A stretch of 64,000 nucleotides of DNA from Paraburkholderia sp. (GCF_028283785.1 NZ_JAPWKB010000005.1:62001-126000), one strand, 5' to 3'; positions 19,881 through 30,826 are shown, numbered from the stretch's first letter. Notes: generated by a model not told the origin, from the letters alone. Numbers and translations: made by a program.

Positions 19881-21005
19881 TCAACCTTTAACCAGCGCAC
19901 CGACGATGCGATCACACGCATGTCCGTCGCCATAGGGGTTCTCGCCTCGACTCATCGCCTGATAGGCAAGGTCGTCACACATCAATTCCGCGACGCCATC
20001 GACGATACGATCCACGTCGGTTCCCACCAGCTTCACGACGCCCGCCTCAACTGCTTCCTGCCGCTCGGTCGTGGACCGCATCACGAGCACCGGTTTTCCC
20101 AGTGACGGCGCCTCTTCCTGTACGCCACCCGAGTCGGTCAGAATCAGATACGCGCGGTCCATCAGACGAACGAACGGCAGATAGTCGAGCGGCTCGATCA
20201 GATGAATATTGTCGATACCCGTCAGCAGTCTGTTCACAGGTTCACGAACGCTTGGATTCAGGTGCACCGGATAAACGATGTCCGCGTCTGGATATGTCCG
20301 GGCAATCTGAACGAGCGCGGTACACATACTTTCGAAGCCCGCGCCAAAGCTCTCACGTCGATGTCCGGTGACGAGAATGATCCGGCGCCCTTCGAGCAGC
20401 GTCGGCAAGCGCTCGTCAATGCGTCGGCACAGTGCGTGATCGCTTGCGAGCCGTGCGCGCACGTCGAGCAACGCATCGATCACGGTGTTGCCCGTCACGA
20501 TGATTCGCGCGTCTTGAACGTTCTCTGCCAGCAGGTTTTGACGGGCGCGTTCAGTCGGTGCGAAATGCAGATCGGCAAGTACGCCAGTCAGTTTCCGGTT
20601 TGCCTCTTCAGGCCACGGCGAAAGGAGATCGCCCGTCCGCAAACCGGCTTCGACGTGCGCGACAGGGACACGTTGATAGAACGCTGCCAGACTCGCGGCC
20701 ATGGTCGTCGTTGTGTCGCCGTGAACGAGAATCCGGTCCGGCTTGCACTCGCTGACGACATCGCGCATGCCATGCATGATCGACGTCGTCACGTCGTAGA
20801 GATCCTGACCGCGCTTCATGATGTTCAGGTCGAAGTCAGGGCGGATCTCGAACAGGTCGAGCACCTGATCGAGCATCTCGCGGTGTTGTCCCGTCACGCA
20901 CACGCGACAGTCGACACCTTCGGTCTCTTTCAGCGTATTCACGAGCGGCGCCATCTTGATCGCTTCCGGGCGAGTGCCGAAGGTCAGCAAAATCGTTTGA
21001 GTCAT
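19881..21005 (-). CDS. wecB: UDP-N-acetylglucosamine 2-epimerase (non-hydrolysing)
   Basis: 374 residues. Interconverts UDP-GlcNAc and UDP-ManNAc, the first step to UDP-ManNAcA. Conserved motifs: [67 protein letters not shown] and [19 protein letters not shown]. The chosen Met (MTQTILL) has GGAAG upstream. An alternative Met six codons earlier overlaps the wzc stop as ATGA, so a coupled longer form is also possible. It feeds wecC, immediately downstream. Confidence 0.94.
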   Translation of the reverse strand: MTQTILLTFGTRPEAIKMAPLVNTLKETEGVDCRVCVTGQHREMLDQVLDLFEIRPDFDLNIMKRGQDLYDVTTSIMHGMRDVVSECKPDRILVHGDTTTTMAASLAAFYQRVPVAHVEAGLRTGDLLSPWPEEANRKLTGVLADLHFAPTERARQNLLAENVQDARIIVTGNTVIDALLDVRARLASDHALCRRIDERLPTLLEGRRIILVTGHRRESFGAGFESMCTALVQIARTYPDADIVYPVHLNPSVREPVNRLLTGIDNIHLIEPLDYLPFVRLMDRAYLILTDSGGVQEEAPSLGKPVLVMRSTTERQEAVEAGVVKLVGTDVDRIVDGVAELMCDDLAYQAMSRGENPYGDGHACDRIVGALVKG

Positions 21006-21019
21006 TTCATTTCTTCCAG

Positions 21020-23221
21020 TCATTCCGGAGCACTGTGGTAAGCGGAAAACGCGCCATAAGCGGAGGCGCGCTGCGGCGCGTCGCTTAGCACGACTCCGTG
21101 GATCGTGACATTCGCGCCGCCGAGCAGGCGCGTCGTTTCACGCAATTCCGCAACCGGATGACGACCGTGACGTACGACGAGCAAAGTGGTCCCCGCGTGC
21201 TTTCCAATCAGCGCGGAGTCGGTCACTGCAAGTACTGGCGGCGTATCGAGGATCACCACGTCGTAAGCGCCGGAGAAGCCCGCAATCACCGCTTTCACGC
21301 GGTCGCCCGTCAACATTTCAGCGGGCATCGACGAACTCGACCCACGCGTCAGCAGATCCAGGTTCTCGAATACCTGACGACGCACCGCACCCTCGAACGG
21401 CATGCCCGAAATCACGTCCTGCAAACCGGCGACGCGTTGCAAGCCAAAATGCTCATGAAGGTTGCCGCGCCGCATATCCGCATCGACCAGCAACACGCGC
21501 TTGCCGACTGCAGCGAGAACCGCCGCCAGGTTGACGGACAGAAAAGATTTGCCCACGCCGGGTCGCGGGCCGGTGATCATCACGACATTATTCGACGCAG
21601 CAGACAGCCTGAATTCCAGTGCCGTGCGAAGGCTGCGAATGCCTTCAATGGCGATATCGTCAGGCGCTGCCGATGCGAGCACGTGTGGACCCGCTTCGCC
21701 TCTACGCGCGGATCGTTGCAATCGCAACTGGCGCTCGCTGTGCGAAATCACCGCATAGACGGGCACGCCCGACGCATCTTCGATATCGAGCGTGGTTTCG
21801 AGTCCACCGTGGAACGAGCGACGAACGAACGCCGCCACACAACCACAGAGCAAGCCAAATAGCGTTGCCGCGCCAACCACCAACGCCTTCTTCGGCTTGA
21901 CCGGCTCTTCGGTCGCTACCGCGTAATCGACGACGCGCACGTTACCCAGTTGCCCCGCACGCAACACCCGCAATTGCTGCGCGCTGTCCATCAGGCTCGT
22001 ATAGAGCCCAGTATTCACTTTGACGTCACGCATCAGACGCAACGCGTCCTGCTCGACGTTGGGAAGCTTCGACACTTTCGCGGACAGGGTCTGTTGCTGA
22101 TGTTGCAGTTCGCCGATCTGCGCATCGAGCGATGCAACGGACGGATGACCCGACGCGAAACGCTGCAACAATTCCGTGCGCTGCTGCTGCAAGGCGAGCA
22201 GACGCGTCTTGCTATCGACAATAGACTGCAACAACAGGCGACTTTCTTCGCCCATATCGATCGTGCCGCTTTTCGTGCGAAACGCGTTGTAGCGCGACTC
22301 CGCACCATCGAGATCGCTACGCAATTGCGGCAACTGATTGCCCAGAAACGCAAGCATCTGCTCGGCTTGCGCCGACTTCCAACCCACATTGCGTTGTACG
22401 TAACCCCGCACGATTGCGTTGACCGTTTCCGCCGTGCGTGCACTGTCGGGGCCATCCAGCTGGATCGAAATCACGCCAGACTGACGCGTCTTTTCGCTCA
22501 CGCGAAGTGCTTTCTGAAGCATCTCCGTCGTCTGCTGGGTCGAGGCCCGTGCGAGCGTAAACTCTTCGCCGTCTCGTGCAAGCAACGCGCTCACGGTCAG
22601 ATTGACGGGACCATACTGCGTGTTGCCCACACCCGGCTCGCCAGCGCGGCCACGGATCACGACATCGCCGCTCGGGTCCATCAGTTCATAGGTATTGCCA
22701 ACGCCCGCTTTCAACGTGAACGTCGAATCGCGAAGCTGGACCGGCACATCGAACTGCGCCACGTCGAGGTGTTCGCCGCCCCATGCAAATCGCCCCAATC
22801 CCCAAACCTGATTTGCCGGACGCTCAGCCGACGAACGACGCGCAACCCATGCACCGATCAATGGGAAATAGTGCGGACGTACATCGATATCGAGGTGCAA
22901 ACGGCGCACCGTGTCTTCGATCAACTCGCGTGACCGGATCAACTCGATCTCTGCATCGGCCGTCGCCTTACCATCGAATAGCGCGGCGAGATCGCCGAGT
23001 TTGTCGTTCACCGCATTGCTGCTCGTATCGACCTGCACCATTGCGTCGGCGCGAAACACGGGTTTTGCCACGAACGCATAGCCCACGCCGATACTCAACG
23101 CGATCGCGGTAAGCGCCGCGATCAGGCGTCGGTCCTCGGACAGAATGCCGACCACTTGAGGCAGATTGATTTCATCTCTGACGCCGTTAGACGCGCCGGA
23201 GGATTGAGAGTAGAGGCTCAT
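21020..23221 (-). CDS. wzc: polysaccharide co-polymerase with tyrosine autokinase domain (Wzc/BceF-like)
   Basis: 733 residues. A Wzz domain with an N-terminal membrane helix (about residues 33-52) leads into a long periplasmic coiled-coil region. A second helix follows (about 430-450, [20 protein letters not shown]). The cytoplasmic BY-kinase domain has Walker [10 protein letters not shown], Walker A' [11 protein letters not shown] and Walker B VVILDTPP. The C-terminal tail has only two Tyr ([16 protein letters not shown]), fewer than the Tyr cluster of E. coli Wzc. It controls chain length and export with Wza, cycling through phosphorylation that Wzb reverses. It lies two bases after wzb. 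Confidence 0.94.
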   Translation of the reverse strand: MSLYSQSSGASNGVRDEINLPQVVGILSEDRRLIAALTAIALSIGVGYAFVAKPVFRADAMVQVDTSSNAVNDKLGDLAALFDGKATADAEIELIRSRELIEDTVRRLHLDIDVRPHYFPLIGAWVARRSSAERPANQVWGLGRFAWGGEHLDVAQFDVPVQLRDSTFTLKAGVGNTYELMDPSGDVVIRGRAGEPGVGNTQYGPVNLTVSALLARDGEEFTLARASTQQTTEMLQKALRVSEKTRQSGVISIQLDGPDSARTAETVNAIVRGYVQRNVGWKSAQAEQMLAFLGNQLPQLRSDLDGAESRYNAFRTKSGTIDMGEESRLLLQSIVDSKTRLLALQQQRTELLQRFASGHPSVASLDAQIGELQHQQQTLSAKVSKLPNVEQDALRLMRDVKVNTGLYTSLMDSAQQLRVLRAGQLGNVRVVDYAVATEEPVKPKKALVVGAATLFGLLCGCVAAFVRRSFHGGLETTLDIEDASGVPVYAVISHSERQLRLQRSARRGEAGPHVLASAAPDDIAIEGIRSLRTALEFRLSAASNNVVMITGPRPGVGKSFLSVNLAAVLAAVGKRVLLVDADMRRGNLHEHFGLQRVAGLQDVISGMPFEGAVRRQVFENLDLLTRGSSSSMPAEMLTGDRVKAVIAGFSGAYDVVILDTPPVLAVTDSALIGKHAGTTLLVVRHGRHPVAELRETTRLLGGANVTIHGVVLSDAPQRASAYGAFSAYHSAPE

Positions 23222-23223
23222 AA

Positions 23224-23664
23224 TCAGTAAGACAGTCGAGCAATTGGGTCCAGCCAGCGGGAGATGCCCTGCTCGATCTGAATCATCGCGAGTTCAAAAA
23301 TGAAACGGCCATGTCGAAACGGGTCGACGATGTCGATCCCTTCGTGCTCGCCGAGACGGTGTACCTTCCCTTGCGAGAACGGAAATCGTGCGTGTACCGC
23401 GTTACGCTGGTCGCGTGTCATCGTGAGAATCAGGCGGCTGCGTCTCACGCGATCCTCGTCGATCAAGGTCGAAACATGTGTCCGTAAATCGAGTCCGCGC
23501 GCTTCGATCAATTGCATCGCAAGTGGATCCGCCGCGCGCCCGCCACTCGTATGCGTGCCGGCCGACTGCACATTCAAGCTGGGCATTGCATGCGCAAGCA
23601 ATGCCATGCCCATCGGGCTGCGACATAGATTGCCTTCGCAAACCATCAGCACGCCGACCTTCAT
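23224..23664 (-). CDS. wzb: low-molecular-weight protein tyrosine phosphatase (Wzb/BceD-like)
   Basis: 146 residues. The phosphate loop CEGNLCRS (CX5R, nucleophile Cys 9) sits at the N-terminus, and the general-acid loop is DPFRHG near residue 114. It is the partner that dephosphorylates the Wzc tyrosine kinase and so keeps polymerisation cycling. Its start overlaps the wza stop as ATGA, and the wzc start lies two bases beyond its own stop; the three are clearly co-translated. Confidence 0.93.
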   Translation of the reverse strand: MKVGVLMVCEGNLCRSPMGMALLAHAMPSLNVQSAGTHTSGGRAADPLAMQLIEARGLDLRTHVSTLIDEDRVRRSRLILTMTRDQRNAVHARFPFSQGKVHRLGEHEGIDIVDPFRHGRFIFELAMIQIEQGISRWLDPIARLSY

Positions 23665-24806
23665 TTCGCCACCACCGCTGCCGTCAGGCCCGCGTTCACA
23701 GCCGGCAACAAGTGCATCAGCACGCGGCTGAAACGCGCCAATCCTGTGCTGTCGACGTAGACGATGTCTTTCGGCTGCAACTCGAACTGATTGGCGAGCA
23801 CCATCGCCACGGGCGAACTTCCGTCGAGGCGATAAACCTGTGCGCCGCTCGCATCACCGCCGCGAATCACATACATCTGCGAAGGGTTGGCCGTTCCCGT
23901 ATTCACGCTACCCGCTTGCGACAGCGCATCGCTTAGCGTCAGCTTGCCGTTCTTCAACGGGATCGCCGTCGTCGGCTTATTGATTTCACCCATCACAAAG
24001 ACGCCGTTTTCGTCACGCGATGCAATGCGCAGCATGTCACCATCCTTAAGAATCAACTTCGACGGATCGCTCTTCTTTTCGATCATCTCCGGCAGATTCA
24101 CCGGATACGCGACGTTGTCACGAACAAGTTGCATGCGAGCCTGATCGGCCGCCGCGGTGAAGCCGCCAGCGCGTGTGACAGCCTCGTAGAGCGTCATCGG
24201 AATATCGTTGATGGGCTGCGCACCGGGAGCGTGGACTTCGCCGTCGATATACACCTTCTTTGCACGGAACGACGTCACGCGCACCGTGATTTGTGGATCG
24301 CGAAACACCTTCGCCAGACGTTGACCCAGTTGCGACTGCACTTCATCCGTGCGAAGCCCAACGACGTGAAGTCGGCCCGCATAAGGGAAGGTCAGATCGC
24401 CCGACTGATCGACGACGAAGCCCGGAGGCGCGTCGGAAGCACGAACCTGCGACTGCGACTGGTTAGCCAGCGAAACACCCAACTCCGGGTGATCCCACAC
24501 CGTCACTTGCACGACATCGCCGACGCCAAGCGTGTATTGCGCAGGCACGCCAAAGAGACTGGGATCGACCGCTGCGTTTTGCAGTGCGGCTTGCGCGCGC
24601 AGTGTCTGAAGCAGACTGACATCCATATCGGTGATCTTCACCGGCAGCGACTCTGGCGTCTGATCTCCCGCGTGACTGACCGGAAGTGATGCCGCGCTGT
24701 CCATTTTCATTCCCGGCGCAACCGCACATGCAGAAAGAAGCACTGAAACCACCGCCACCAATGACCCTGTGCGACCACGGGTCCGAATACGATTCACCAC
24801 TGACAT
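23661..24806 (-). CDS. wza: outer-membrane polysaccharide export lipoprotein (Wza-type)
   Basis: 381 residues. Lipoprotein signal ending VSVLLSAC (lipid Cys about 27). The Poly_export domain follows (YTLGVGDVVQVTVWDHPELG; SGDLTFPYAGRLHVVG) with SLBB domains (KVYIDGEVHAPGAQPINDIP; VFVMGEINKPTTAIPL). A C-terminal helix forms the octameric pore of such exporters (VLMHLLPAVNAGLTAAVVAK). It exports the polymer across the outer membrane together with Wzc. 127 bases separate it from wcaJ, so a second promoter or an attenuation site could lie there. Confidence 0.94.
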   Translation of the reverse strand: MSVVNRIRTRGRTGSLVAVVSVLLSACAVAPGMKMDSAASLPVSHAGDQTPESLPVKITDMDVSLLQTLRAQAALQNAAVDPSLFGVPAQYTLGVGDVVQVTVWDHPELGVSLANQSQSQVRASDAPPGFVVDQSGDLTFPYAGRLHVVGLRTDEVQSQLGQRLAKVFRDPQITVRVTSFRAKKVYIDGEVHAPGAQPINDIPMTLYEAVTRAGGFTAAADQARMQLVRDNVAYPVNLPEMIEKKSDPSKLILKDGDMLRIASRDENGVFVMGEINKPTTAIPLKNGKLTLSDALSQAGSVNTGTANPSQMYVIRGGDASGAQVYRLDGSSPVAMVLANQFELQPKDIVYVDSTGLARFSRVLMHLLPAVNAGLTAAVVAK

Positions 24807-24933
24807 GCTAAAAATCCAAGTTCTCGTGCGTCAACCCGTTCGCTTGCTACGCGATGTGGCTAGCGGAAGGTTCCGCCTACTGCACAGTTGTTCCCTTTCT
24901 TCGCACCTTGTCCGGACCGATGCGCGCGAGGCT

Positions 24934-26346
24934 TTAGTACGCGTTCCTGTGAAAAAAGCCTTTCATTACCGTCGCAATCACAATTCGCATGTCGAGACGG
25001 AAAGACCAGTTTCTCAAGTAGTACAGGTCACACTCCACACGCCCTTGCATCTTCTCGATCCGATCGGCTTCTCCTCGAAACCCATTGACCTGAGCCCACC
25101 CTGTAATGCCAGGTTTGATCCGGTAGCGATGGATATAACCGTCGACGATTTCCTGATAGTGGTTGTCGTGTTCGATCGCATGAGGACGCGGACCCACAAC
25201 CGACATTTCGCCACGCAATACGTTAAGAAACTGCGGCAGTTCATCAAGACTGGTACGTCTCAGGAATGCACCGACTCGTGTAATACGTGGATCGCCACGT
25301 GTCGCCTGTTCGACGATGCCCACTTTGGCGGTGTGCGCACGCATACTGCGGAACTTGTAGATCCTGAAGACCTTACCGTCCGCACCGCGCCGCTTCTGCG
25401 TGAAAAGAACCGGACCGTTAGACGACAACTTGACGGCAACCGCCACAGCCGCAAGAACTGGTGACATCGCGAGTAACGCTATGGCCGCAAACAGCCGGTC
25501 GAAGATCGCCTTCTTCAACATCGCACTCGACGACATGGGCGACGCCATCAGATTGATCGCCGGCGCACCGAACAACTCGACCACATCGCCGTCGAACATC
25601 ATCAGACTGCGTACGTCGGGAATGAAGCGAAGATTGACGAGATCACTACTGAACTGCGCGACAAGCTTTAACGCGAAACTCTCTTCAGACATCGACAGTG
25701 CAAGCCAGACTTCATCGACTTCCTTTTCGCGTACCCATTTCACGAATGGTTCGACCGCGACGAACTTCCTCATACCGGCTTCGTCGGAATGCAACGTCTC
25801 CTGCGTATTCAACATGCCGATTGCGCGAAATCCGGATGCCGTCTCACTCTCGATTCGCGACAGCACCGAATCGAAGTGCTGTCCCGCGCCGACGACTGCA
25901 ACGGTCCGCAAATCTTTTCCATTGCGGCGCACATAGCCAAGCGCGGCATGCGCAATCAATCGCCACGCGATCAAACCGAAACAGGTCAAGAGTGTCCACA
26001 TGCCAAACCACAGTCGCGACACGTGTGCGGTCTTGTGCAATGCGAACATCAAGCCTAAGCCGAACGCCTGAACCAGTAACCACGCAAATGCGACGGTCAC
26101 GGCAAGACGCCATTTCGAACGACCACGCCATGATTTATACAAACCGAAACATGGAAACGTCAGCACACCGAGCCCGACACCGAAACCCACAAATGCGCCT
26201 TCGATCGGCGGATGTCCGATTTCCGTGGTGACGGTGAACGACGCCAACGTCGCGCCTAGCGCGATCAACACAATGTCGAGAACGCGCGCCACGACATCTT
26301 CGAATTCCACTGCATCGCGCCCAAACGATTTCCGATTCATCGACAT
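24934..26346 (-). CDS. wcaJ: undecaprenyl-phosphate hexose-1-phosphate transferase (WcaJ/BceB-like)
   Basis: 470 residues. Four N-terminal transmembrane helices (first about residues 25-45) and a CoA-binding-like middle domain ([19 protein letters not shown]) precede the catalytic bacterial sugar transferase domain: [50 protein letters not shown] and [19 protein letters not shown]. It transfers glucose-1-P (or galactose-1-P) to undecaprenyl phosphate, starting each repeat unit. This initiator differs from WecA, which usually precedes WecG. First gene of the cluster. Confidence 0.93.
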   Translation of the reverse strand: MSMNRKSFGRDAVEFEDVVARVLDIVLIALGATLASFTVTTEIGHPPIEGAFVGFGVGLGVLTFPCFGLYKSWRGRSKWRLAVTVAFAWLLVQAFGLGLMFALHKTAHVSRLWFGMWTLLTCFGLIAWRLIAHAALGYVRRNGKDLRTVAVVGAGQHFDSVLSRIESETASGFRAIGMLNTQETLHSDEAGMRKFVAVEPFVKWVREKEVDEVWLALSMSEESFALKLVAQFSSDLVNLRFIPDVRSLMMFDGDVVELFGAPAINLMASPMSSSAMLKKAIFDRLFAAIALLAMSPVLAAVAVAVKLSSNGPVLFTQKRRGADGKVFRIYKFRSMRAHTAKVGIVEQATRGDPRITRVGAFLRRTSLDELPQFLNVLRGEMSVVGPRPHAIEHDNHYQEIVDGYIHRYRIKPGITGWAQVNGFRGEADRIEKMQGRVECDLYYLRNWSFRLDMRIVIATVMKGFFHRNAY

Positions 26347-26811
26347 AGCACTACGGCTGACTGGGCACCGCTCCTTTGATCAATCACGGCGCCTGCTACG
26401 TGCCTGCTTGCTGCGGAAATCGTTAATTTGAGTCGCATAGCGTCCTACTGAATTGCATTTTTTCCTGAGATTTGCCACGTAATTTTCCAAACGGTTCGTC
26501 ACGTGTCAGAGAGGCCATTGTCCTCTCGCAAATGCGCCGAACGCACCAGGACAATTCTCAAACTGCCCTAGGAATCATCGATCCACAGATTGGCAAACCA
26601 TTCGGCGAATGCCGCGCCGATGCAGGCGAGACATCACCAGAACAGGCTCAGGATTTGGGGAAATCGCGTTTCCAGACTTGGGATTCGCAGCGAACGTGCG
26701 AAAGCGACAATGTCACGAACCGTCAGAGATCAAGGTCTCGACGGGTGACGTAAAAGATGGGAGATGTGTGCAAGTGGGGCGAGGCCGCAAGCCTCGCAAA
26801 CAACTCGTCAA
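26347..26811. other. region upstream of the EPS cluster
   Basis: About 465 bases between wcaJ and a LysR gene that ends here on the same strand. It must contain the promoter of the exopolysaccharide cluster. I see AT-rich stretches (about 26410-26500) but no ops/JUMPstart element, no clear promoter hexamers and no gene. Confidence 0.5.
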
Positions 26812-27780
26812 TTACGACGGCCGCAGCGCGGGCTCGTCGAGTGTTTCCGGCATCGAATGACGCGGATTCATTTCGTCGTTAGCCACGCATCCATTCACAG
26901 TCGCGGCGAATTGGGCCCATGCCGCCGCCGCATTCGGCCGCAGCGACCTGTTCTTGCGTCGGATCAGCATCGTCATCAGACGCACCTCGGGCACCAGCGG
27001 TCTCGCGACGAGGCCATCGGGAAGCGACGGCCAATGTGCGTCCACCGGCAAGACGCCGATTCCCAATCCGACTTCGACCAGCCGTAACACCGCTGCAGCG
27101 TGCCCGAGTCGTTGAACCGGACGTCGTTCCAGACCATGCTTTGCCAACGCGGAGTCGAACGGCGAACGCGTGCCCGAGTCTTCATTCAACGTGACCAGCG
27201 TCACGTCGTCGAGTGCTGTCCACGACAGCGAACCGGACCACGATAGACGATGTGTCGAAGGCATAACCGCGCATAGCGACGTCGAGAACAGCAGTTGCGC
27301 GTGCAACGACTCCGGATTAACCGGTTGTGCAATCGACACCACACCGAAATCCACTTCGCCGCGCTCGACTGCTTCGAGTACTGCGGCTTGCGGCTGATCC
27401 TTCATGCAAACGGTCAGATGCGGAAAGGTCGCAGCACATCGCGCGAGACAATCCGGAATCCAGCTCGTCGACAACACCGGATTGCTTGCGACCATTACCA
27501 CGCCGCTATGTCCTTCATGCCCGGTGCGTTCCTCGTGCAGCGTCAGATCGATTTCATCGAGCAATCTGCCGATTCTGCATTCGAGACTCGCCCCCGCATG
27601 CGTCAGTTCGACATGACGCGTCGTGCGGTCGAATAGCTTGATTTCGAGTGCATCTTCGAGTTCCCGAATGCACCGACTCACCGCCGACTGCGTCAACTCG
27701 AACTCGCGTGCCGCGCGTGTGAAACTGCGCTCACGCGCAACGGCCACGAATACCTTCAACTGATGGAGCGATACGTTCAT
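26812..27780 (-). CDS. LysR-family transcriptional regulator
   Basis: 322 residues. N-terminal winged helix-turn-helix of the LysR type (SLHQLKVFVAVARERSFTRA then AREFELTQSAVSRCIRELED). A substrate-binding domain follows (VMVASNPVLSTSWIPDCLAR; DFGVVSIAQP; GLGIGVLPVDAHWP). It lies downstream of the OFA transporter gene on the same strand, 87 bases after it, and may regulate oxalate or carboxylate genes; its target is unknown. Start is the Met of MNVSLHQ, three codons inside the open frame. Confidence 0.9.
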   Translation of the reverse strand: MNVSLHQLKVFVAVARERSFTRAAREFELTQSAVSRCIRELEDALEIKLFDRTTRHVELTHAGASLECRIGRLLDEIDLTLHEERTGHEGHSGVVMVASNPVLSTSWIPDCLARCAATFPHLTVCMKDQPQAAVLEAVERGEVDFGVVSIAQPVNPESLHAQLLFSTSLCAVMPSTHRLSWSGSLSWTALDDVTLVTLNEDSGTRSPFDSALAKHGLERRPVQRLGHAAAVLRLVEVGLGIGVLPVDAHWPSLPDGLVARPLVPEVRLMTMLIRRKNRSLRPNAAAAWAQFAATVNGCVANDEMNPRHSMPETLDEPALRPS

Positions 27781-27867
27781 GGCGCGCACACACTCACGAC
27801 TATGTGCGCATTGCCGGATGAAGCATCCGCCACGCGATGACTCGATTTATTCACCTGTCCGCTCCGG

Positions 27868-29175
27868 TCATTGACTCATATGCGACGTACTGGTGGGATT
27901 GAGTGCCGGTTGATCGCGTTGATTGATCCAGCGCGAACGCATGGGCGCGAGGATGAACTTGGCGGACACGCCCGCAGCGATCGTGACGACTGCCGACACG
28001 ATAAACACCAGGTTCCATCCGCCCGTCGCCGACAGGACGGACGCGACTGGCACGAGCAGAGACGCCGTTCCCTTCGCCGTGTACAACGTGCCCGCGTTGG
28101 CTGCCGCGTATTTGCTGCCGAAGGTATCGGCGCAGATGGCCGGAAAGATCGAGAAGATCTCGCCCCAGAACAGAAAGATCAGCGCCGCGAAGGTCATGAA
28201 CGCGTAAGGGTTCGTGCCGTACTCCATCAAGCCGAGCAACGCGAGACCTTCACCGATAAAAATCGCGAACATCGTATTTTCACGGCCGATCTTGTCGGAG
28301 ATAAAGCCGCAAAACGGACGCGTAAAGCCGTTGCAGATATTGTCGATCGACAGCGTCGCGGTAAGCAGCGGCAATGTCATGCCGAACATCGTCATCGGGA
28401 TGCGTGCGAGTCCCCAATCCTTAGCGATCGGGCCGATTTGCGCGGTGGCCATCAAGCCGCCCGCTGCGACCGCGACGAACGACACATAGATCACCCAGAA
28501 CACCGGCGTCTTGATCATCTGGCCAGGCGTGTAATCCACCTTGGTGACGGCGAACCGCTTGTTCGCGACTGCGGCGCGCTTCATGTCGGGCTTCTTCAGC
28601 AGCAACGCAAGCACGAAGATGAATACGCCTTGCAGAATGCCAAAGAACAGGAAGGTGTGTTCATAGCCGGTACGCGTGATCATATTTGCAATCGGGATGA
28701 CCGTAACGGCAGCACCGGCGCCGAAGCCCGCAGCCGTTAAGCCGGCTGCCAGCCCGCGTCGGTCTGGAAACCATTTGAGCGCGTTACCCACGCAGGTTCC
28801 GTACACGCCGCCAGCGCCGATCCCGGCTATGACCGAACCGACATAAAGCTCCGTCAAAGTCGTTGCATGGGAGAACAATACCCACGCGACACCCGCGCAC
28901 AAAGCGCCAACCGCCACCACGGGACGCGGACCGAAGCGGTCCACAAGCCATCCCTCGACAGGCACTAGCCACGTTTCGGTCAGGATGAAGATTGCGAACG
29001 CGAGCTGGATCGAAGCTTGTCCCCAGTGATGTCGCGCGTCCATCGGCGCGACGAACAGCGTCCATGCGTATTGAAGGTTCGCAACCAGCGCCATGCATAG
29101 CATGCCGATAACCAGCTGACACCACCGGTTCGACCAAAAGGCGCGACTGGGACCTTGTTGACTAGTAACGTTCAT
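27868..29175 (-). CDS. OFA-family major facilitator, oxalate/formate antiporter-like (copy 1)
   Basis: 435 residues with 12 transmembrane helices. The oxalate/formate antiporter family is recognised by WCQLVIGMLCMALVANLQYA at the first helix, the loop WLVDRFGPRPVVAVGALCAG, GIGAGGVYGTCVGNALKWFP then DRRGLAAG, and SDKIGRENTMFAIFIGEGLA. It likely exchanges oxalate for formate (or a related anion pair) across the inner membrane, as OxlT does. Start is the Met of MNVTSQQ with GGAG upstream. It is divergent from a LysR gene. Confidence 0.85.
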   Translation of the reverse strand: MNVTSQQGPSRAFWSNRWCQLVIGMLCMALVANLQYAWTLFVAPMDARHHWGQASIQLAFAIFILTETWLVPVEGWLVDRFGPRPVVAVGALCAGVAWVLFSHATTLTELYVGSVIAGIGAGGVYGTCVGNALKWFPDRRGLAAGLTAAGFGAGAAVTVIPIANMITRTGYEHTFLFFGILQGVFIFVLALLLKKPDMKRAAVANKRFAVTKVDYTPGQMIKTPVFWVIYVSFVAVAAGGLMATAQIGPIAKDWGLARIPMTMFGMTLPLLTATLSIDNICNGFTRPFCGFISDKIGRENTMFAIFIGEGLALLGLMEYGTNPYAFMTFAALIFLFWGEIFSIFPAICADTFGSKYAAANAGTLYTAKGTASLLVPVASVLSATGGWNLVFIVSAVVTIAAGVSAKFILAPMRSRWINQRDQPALNPTSTSHMSQ

Positions 29176-29494
29176 GTGCCTTGTCTCCACTATGTATCTG
29201 GATCAGCCGGCATATTTGCCGTGCTGCATATGTTCCAACTTATAGTTATGAGCCGTTGAAGCGGCATCCGGCACTACCGGATTTGCGTGGTCCGAATTTC
29301 GCTAGCCGAACCTCGTTAAAAGTACTCAAGCACGCTAAGGTTTACCCGCGAAAACGAACGCTAAACGTTTCTTTTGTACGCGGAACCTGACTTCTTTGAT
29401 GAGCTTCTGTTGTTTATCCTAGGGTCATTGCTGAATTACTGATAATTAAAGTTTGTTAGTATGTCGATTCATATTCGCTTATACACCGGCCATC
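29176..29494. other. divergent promoter region between OFA antiporter 1 and a LysR regulator
   Basis: 319 bases, AT-richer toward the LysR gene (about 29400-29465). The arrangement is typical of a LysR regulator controlling a divergent target. I see no certain T-N11-A palindrome and no copy of the GntR-type operator found near frc. Confidence 0.5.
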
Positions 29495-30439
29495 ATGATG
29501 CGCAACGCGACACTGCGGCAGTTGAAGGTCTTCGAGACGGTTGCCCGGCATTTGAGCTTCTCGCGCGCCGCTGAAGAACTGCATCTGACGCAACCCGCTG
29601 TCTCCACACAAGTGCGTCAACTCGAAGAACACGCGGGCTTGCCGCTGTTCGAACAACTCGGCAAAAAGATTTATCTGACGCCCGCGGGCACCGAGATGCT
29701 TCACTACAGTCGCGCGATCATTCAGCAATTCCACGAAGTCGACGAAGCGATGAGCCAGCTCAAGGGCGTCTCCGGCGGCAAGCTGAACGTTGCAGTGATC
29801 AGTGCCGGCGACTACTTCTTTCCGCGTGTGCTCGCCGAATTCACACGTCGCTATAGCGGCGTGGTGCTGAACCTCGCGGTCCACAACCGGGAGGAACTGC
29901 TCCATCAACTCGCGTCGAATCAAACCGATCTCGCGGTAATGGTTCGTCCGCCGCATGAAACCGACGCCACCAACGAGGCGTTTGCTCCGCATCCATACGT
30001 GATCGTCGCCGCACCCACGCACCCGTTGGCCCGCAAACGCAACATCAAGCTGAGCCAGCTTGCGGGCGAAGCGTTCATCGTGCGTGAGCGTGGTTCCGAC
30101 ACGTGGAACTCGATGGAAGAAGGCTTTGCCGGCAGACTCACCAATCTCAAGATCGCGATGGAGATCAAGAGCACCGAAACCATCAAGCAGGCCGTCATTG
30201 CCGGAATGGGCATTGCGTTTCTGTCCGCCCATACCATCAGCCTCGAACTGCAACTCGGCCACCTCGTCGTACTCGATGTCGAGAGCTTTCCGGTGATGCT
30301 TAACTGGTACGTCGTCCATCGCAAGAACAAACGCTTGCCGCCTGTTGCCGTCGCATTCAAACGCTTCCTGATGGAAGAAGGCGCGAACCTGATCGAGAAG
30401 ATCACGCGAGTCCGCGAATTGAGCGTTTATAAGCAATAG
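29495..30439 (+). CDS. LysR-family transcriptional regulator, divergent from oxalate/formate antiporter
   Basis: 314 residues. The LysR helix-turn-helix is at the start (MMRNATLRQLKVFETVARHL; SFSRAAEELHLTQPAVSTQV), with the effector domain after about residue 90 (KLNVAVISAGDYFFPRVLAE; GMGIAFLSAHTISLELQLG). The N-terminal sequence resembles CbbR-type regulators. By position it probably controls the divergent OFA antiporter. Start uncertain by one codon because two Met are adjacent; no strong ribosome site is seen. Confidence 0.9.
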   Translation: MMRNATLRQLKVFETVARHLSFSRAAEELHLTQPAVSTQVRQLEEHAGLPLFEQLGKKIYLTPAGTEMLHYSRAIIQQFHEVDEAMSQLKGVSGGKLNVAVISAGDYFFPRVLAEFTRRYSGVVLNLAVHNREELLHQLASNQTDLAVMVRPPHETDATNEAFAPHPYVIVAAPTHPLARKRNIKLSQLAGEAFIVRERGSDTWNSMEEGFAGRLTNLKIAMEIKSTETIKQAVIAGMGIAFLSAHTISLELQLGHLVVLDVESFPVMLNWYVVHRKNKRLPPVAVAFKRFLMEEGANLIEKITRVRELSVYKQ

Positions 30440-30535
30440 GCTATAGATACGCGGTAAAACTTTAACTGTTGCGAATCTTCGTCGCGCTCTATGCTGCAAT
30501 CGAGTCGTTTCACTCGTTCGCCACGGAGCCCGGTC

Positions 30536-30826
30536 ATGAATCCAGCATCGATTGAGTCGCAACACAGCACGCGCGGCGCGCGGGTGTCGATGCACACCGC
30601 CGACGACGCGCAGCTCGTCGCGTTCAATGCAGCTTTTAGCGATCTCGGCCTGCGCTTTCGTTGGGACAAAGAGACCCTCGACGCGCTCAACGCGTTCGAT
30701 TGCGATGCGAGCCGCGTGACCGCCTATATCGAACGGCACCACGCGCATCTGCTTAAGGCCTATGACGCCGAATTTCTCGCGCAACTTATTCTCCATAAGA
30801 AAAGCGAGTACTACAGCCAGTTCTAA
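30536..30826 (+). CDS. hypothetical protein, 96 residues
   Basis: Start Met has GGAG about seven bases upstream. A small soluble helical protein (MHTADDAQLVAFNAAFSDLG; DALNAFDCDASRVTAYIERH; FLAQLILHKKSEYYSQF at the C-terminus). No domain recognised. It lies 96 bases after the LysR gene on the same strand, so it may be part of that regulatory unit. Codon use and the start signal make it a likely real gene. Confidence 0.65.
   Translation: MNPASIESQHSTRGARVSMHTADDAQLVAFNAAFSDLGLRFRWDKETLDALNAFDCDASRVTAYIERHHAHLLKAYDAEFLAQLILHKKSEYYSQF

Noticed and set aside
23224-24806. Cepacian (bce) cluster identity
   Set aside because: Wza, Wzb and Wzc match in type, but the rest of the cluster has ManNAcA genes and too few transferases for cepacian, so the gene names bceA-K are not applied.
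29456-30796. Minus-strand frame of 446 codons opposite the LysR gene
   Set aside because: It is antisense to a clear LysR regulator and to the 96-residue gene; no domain.
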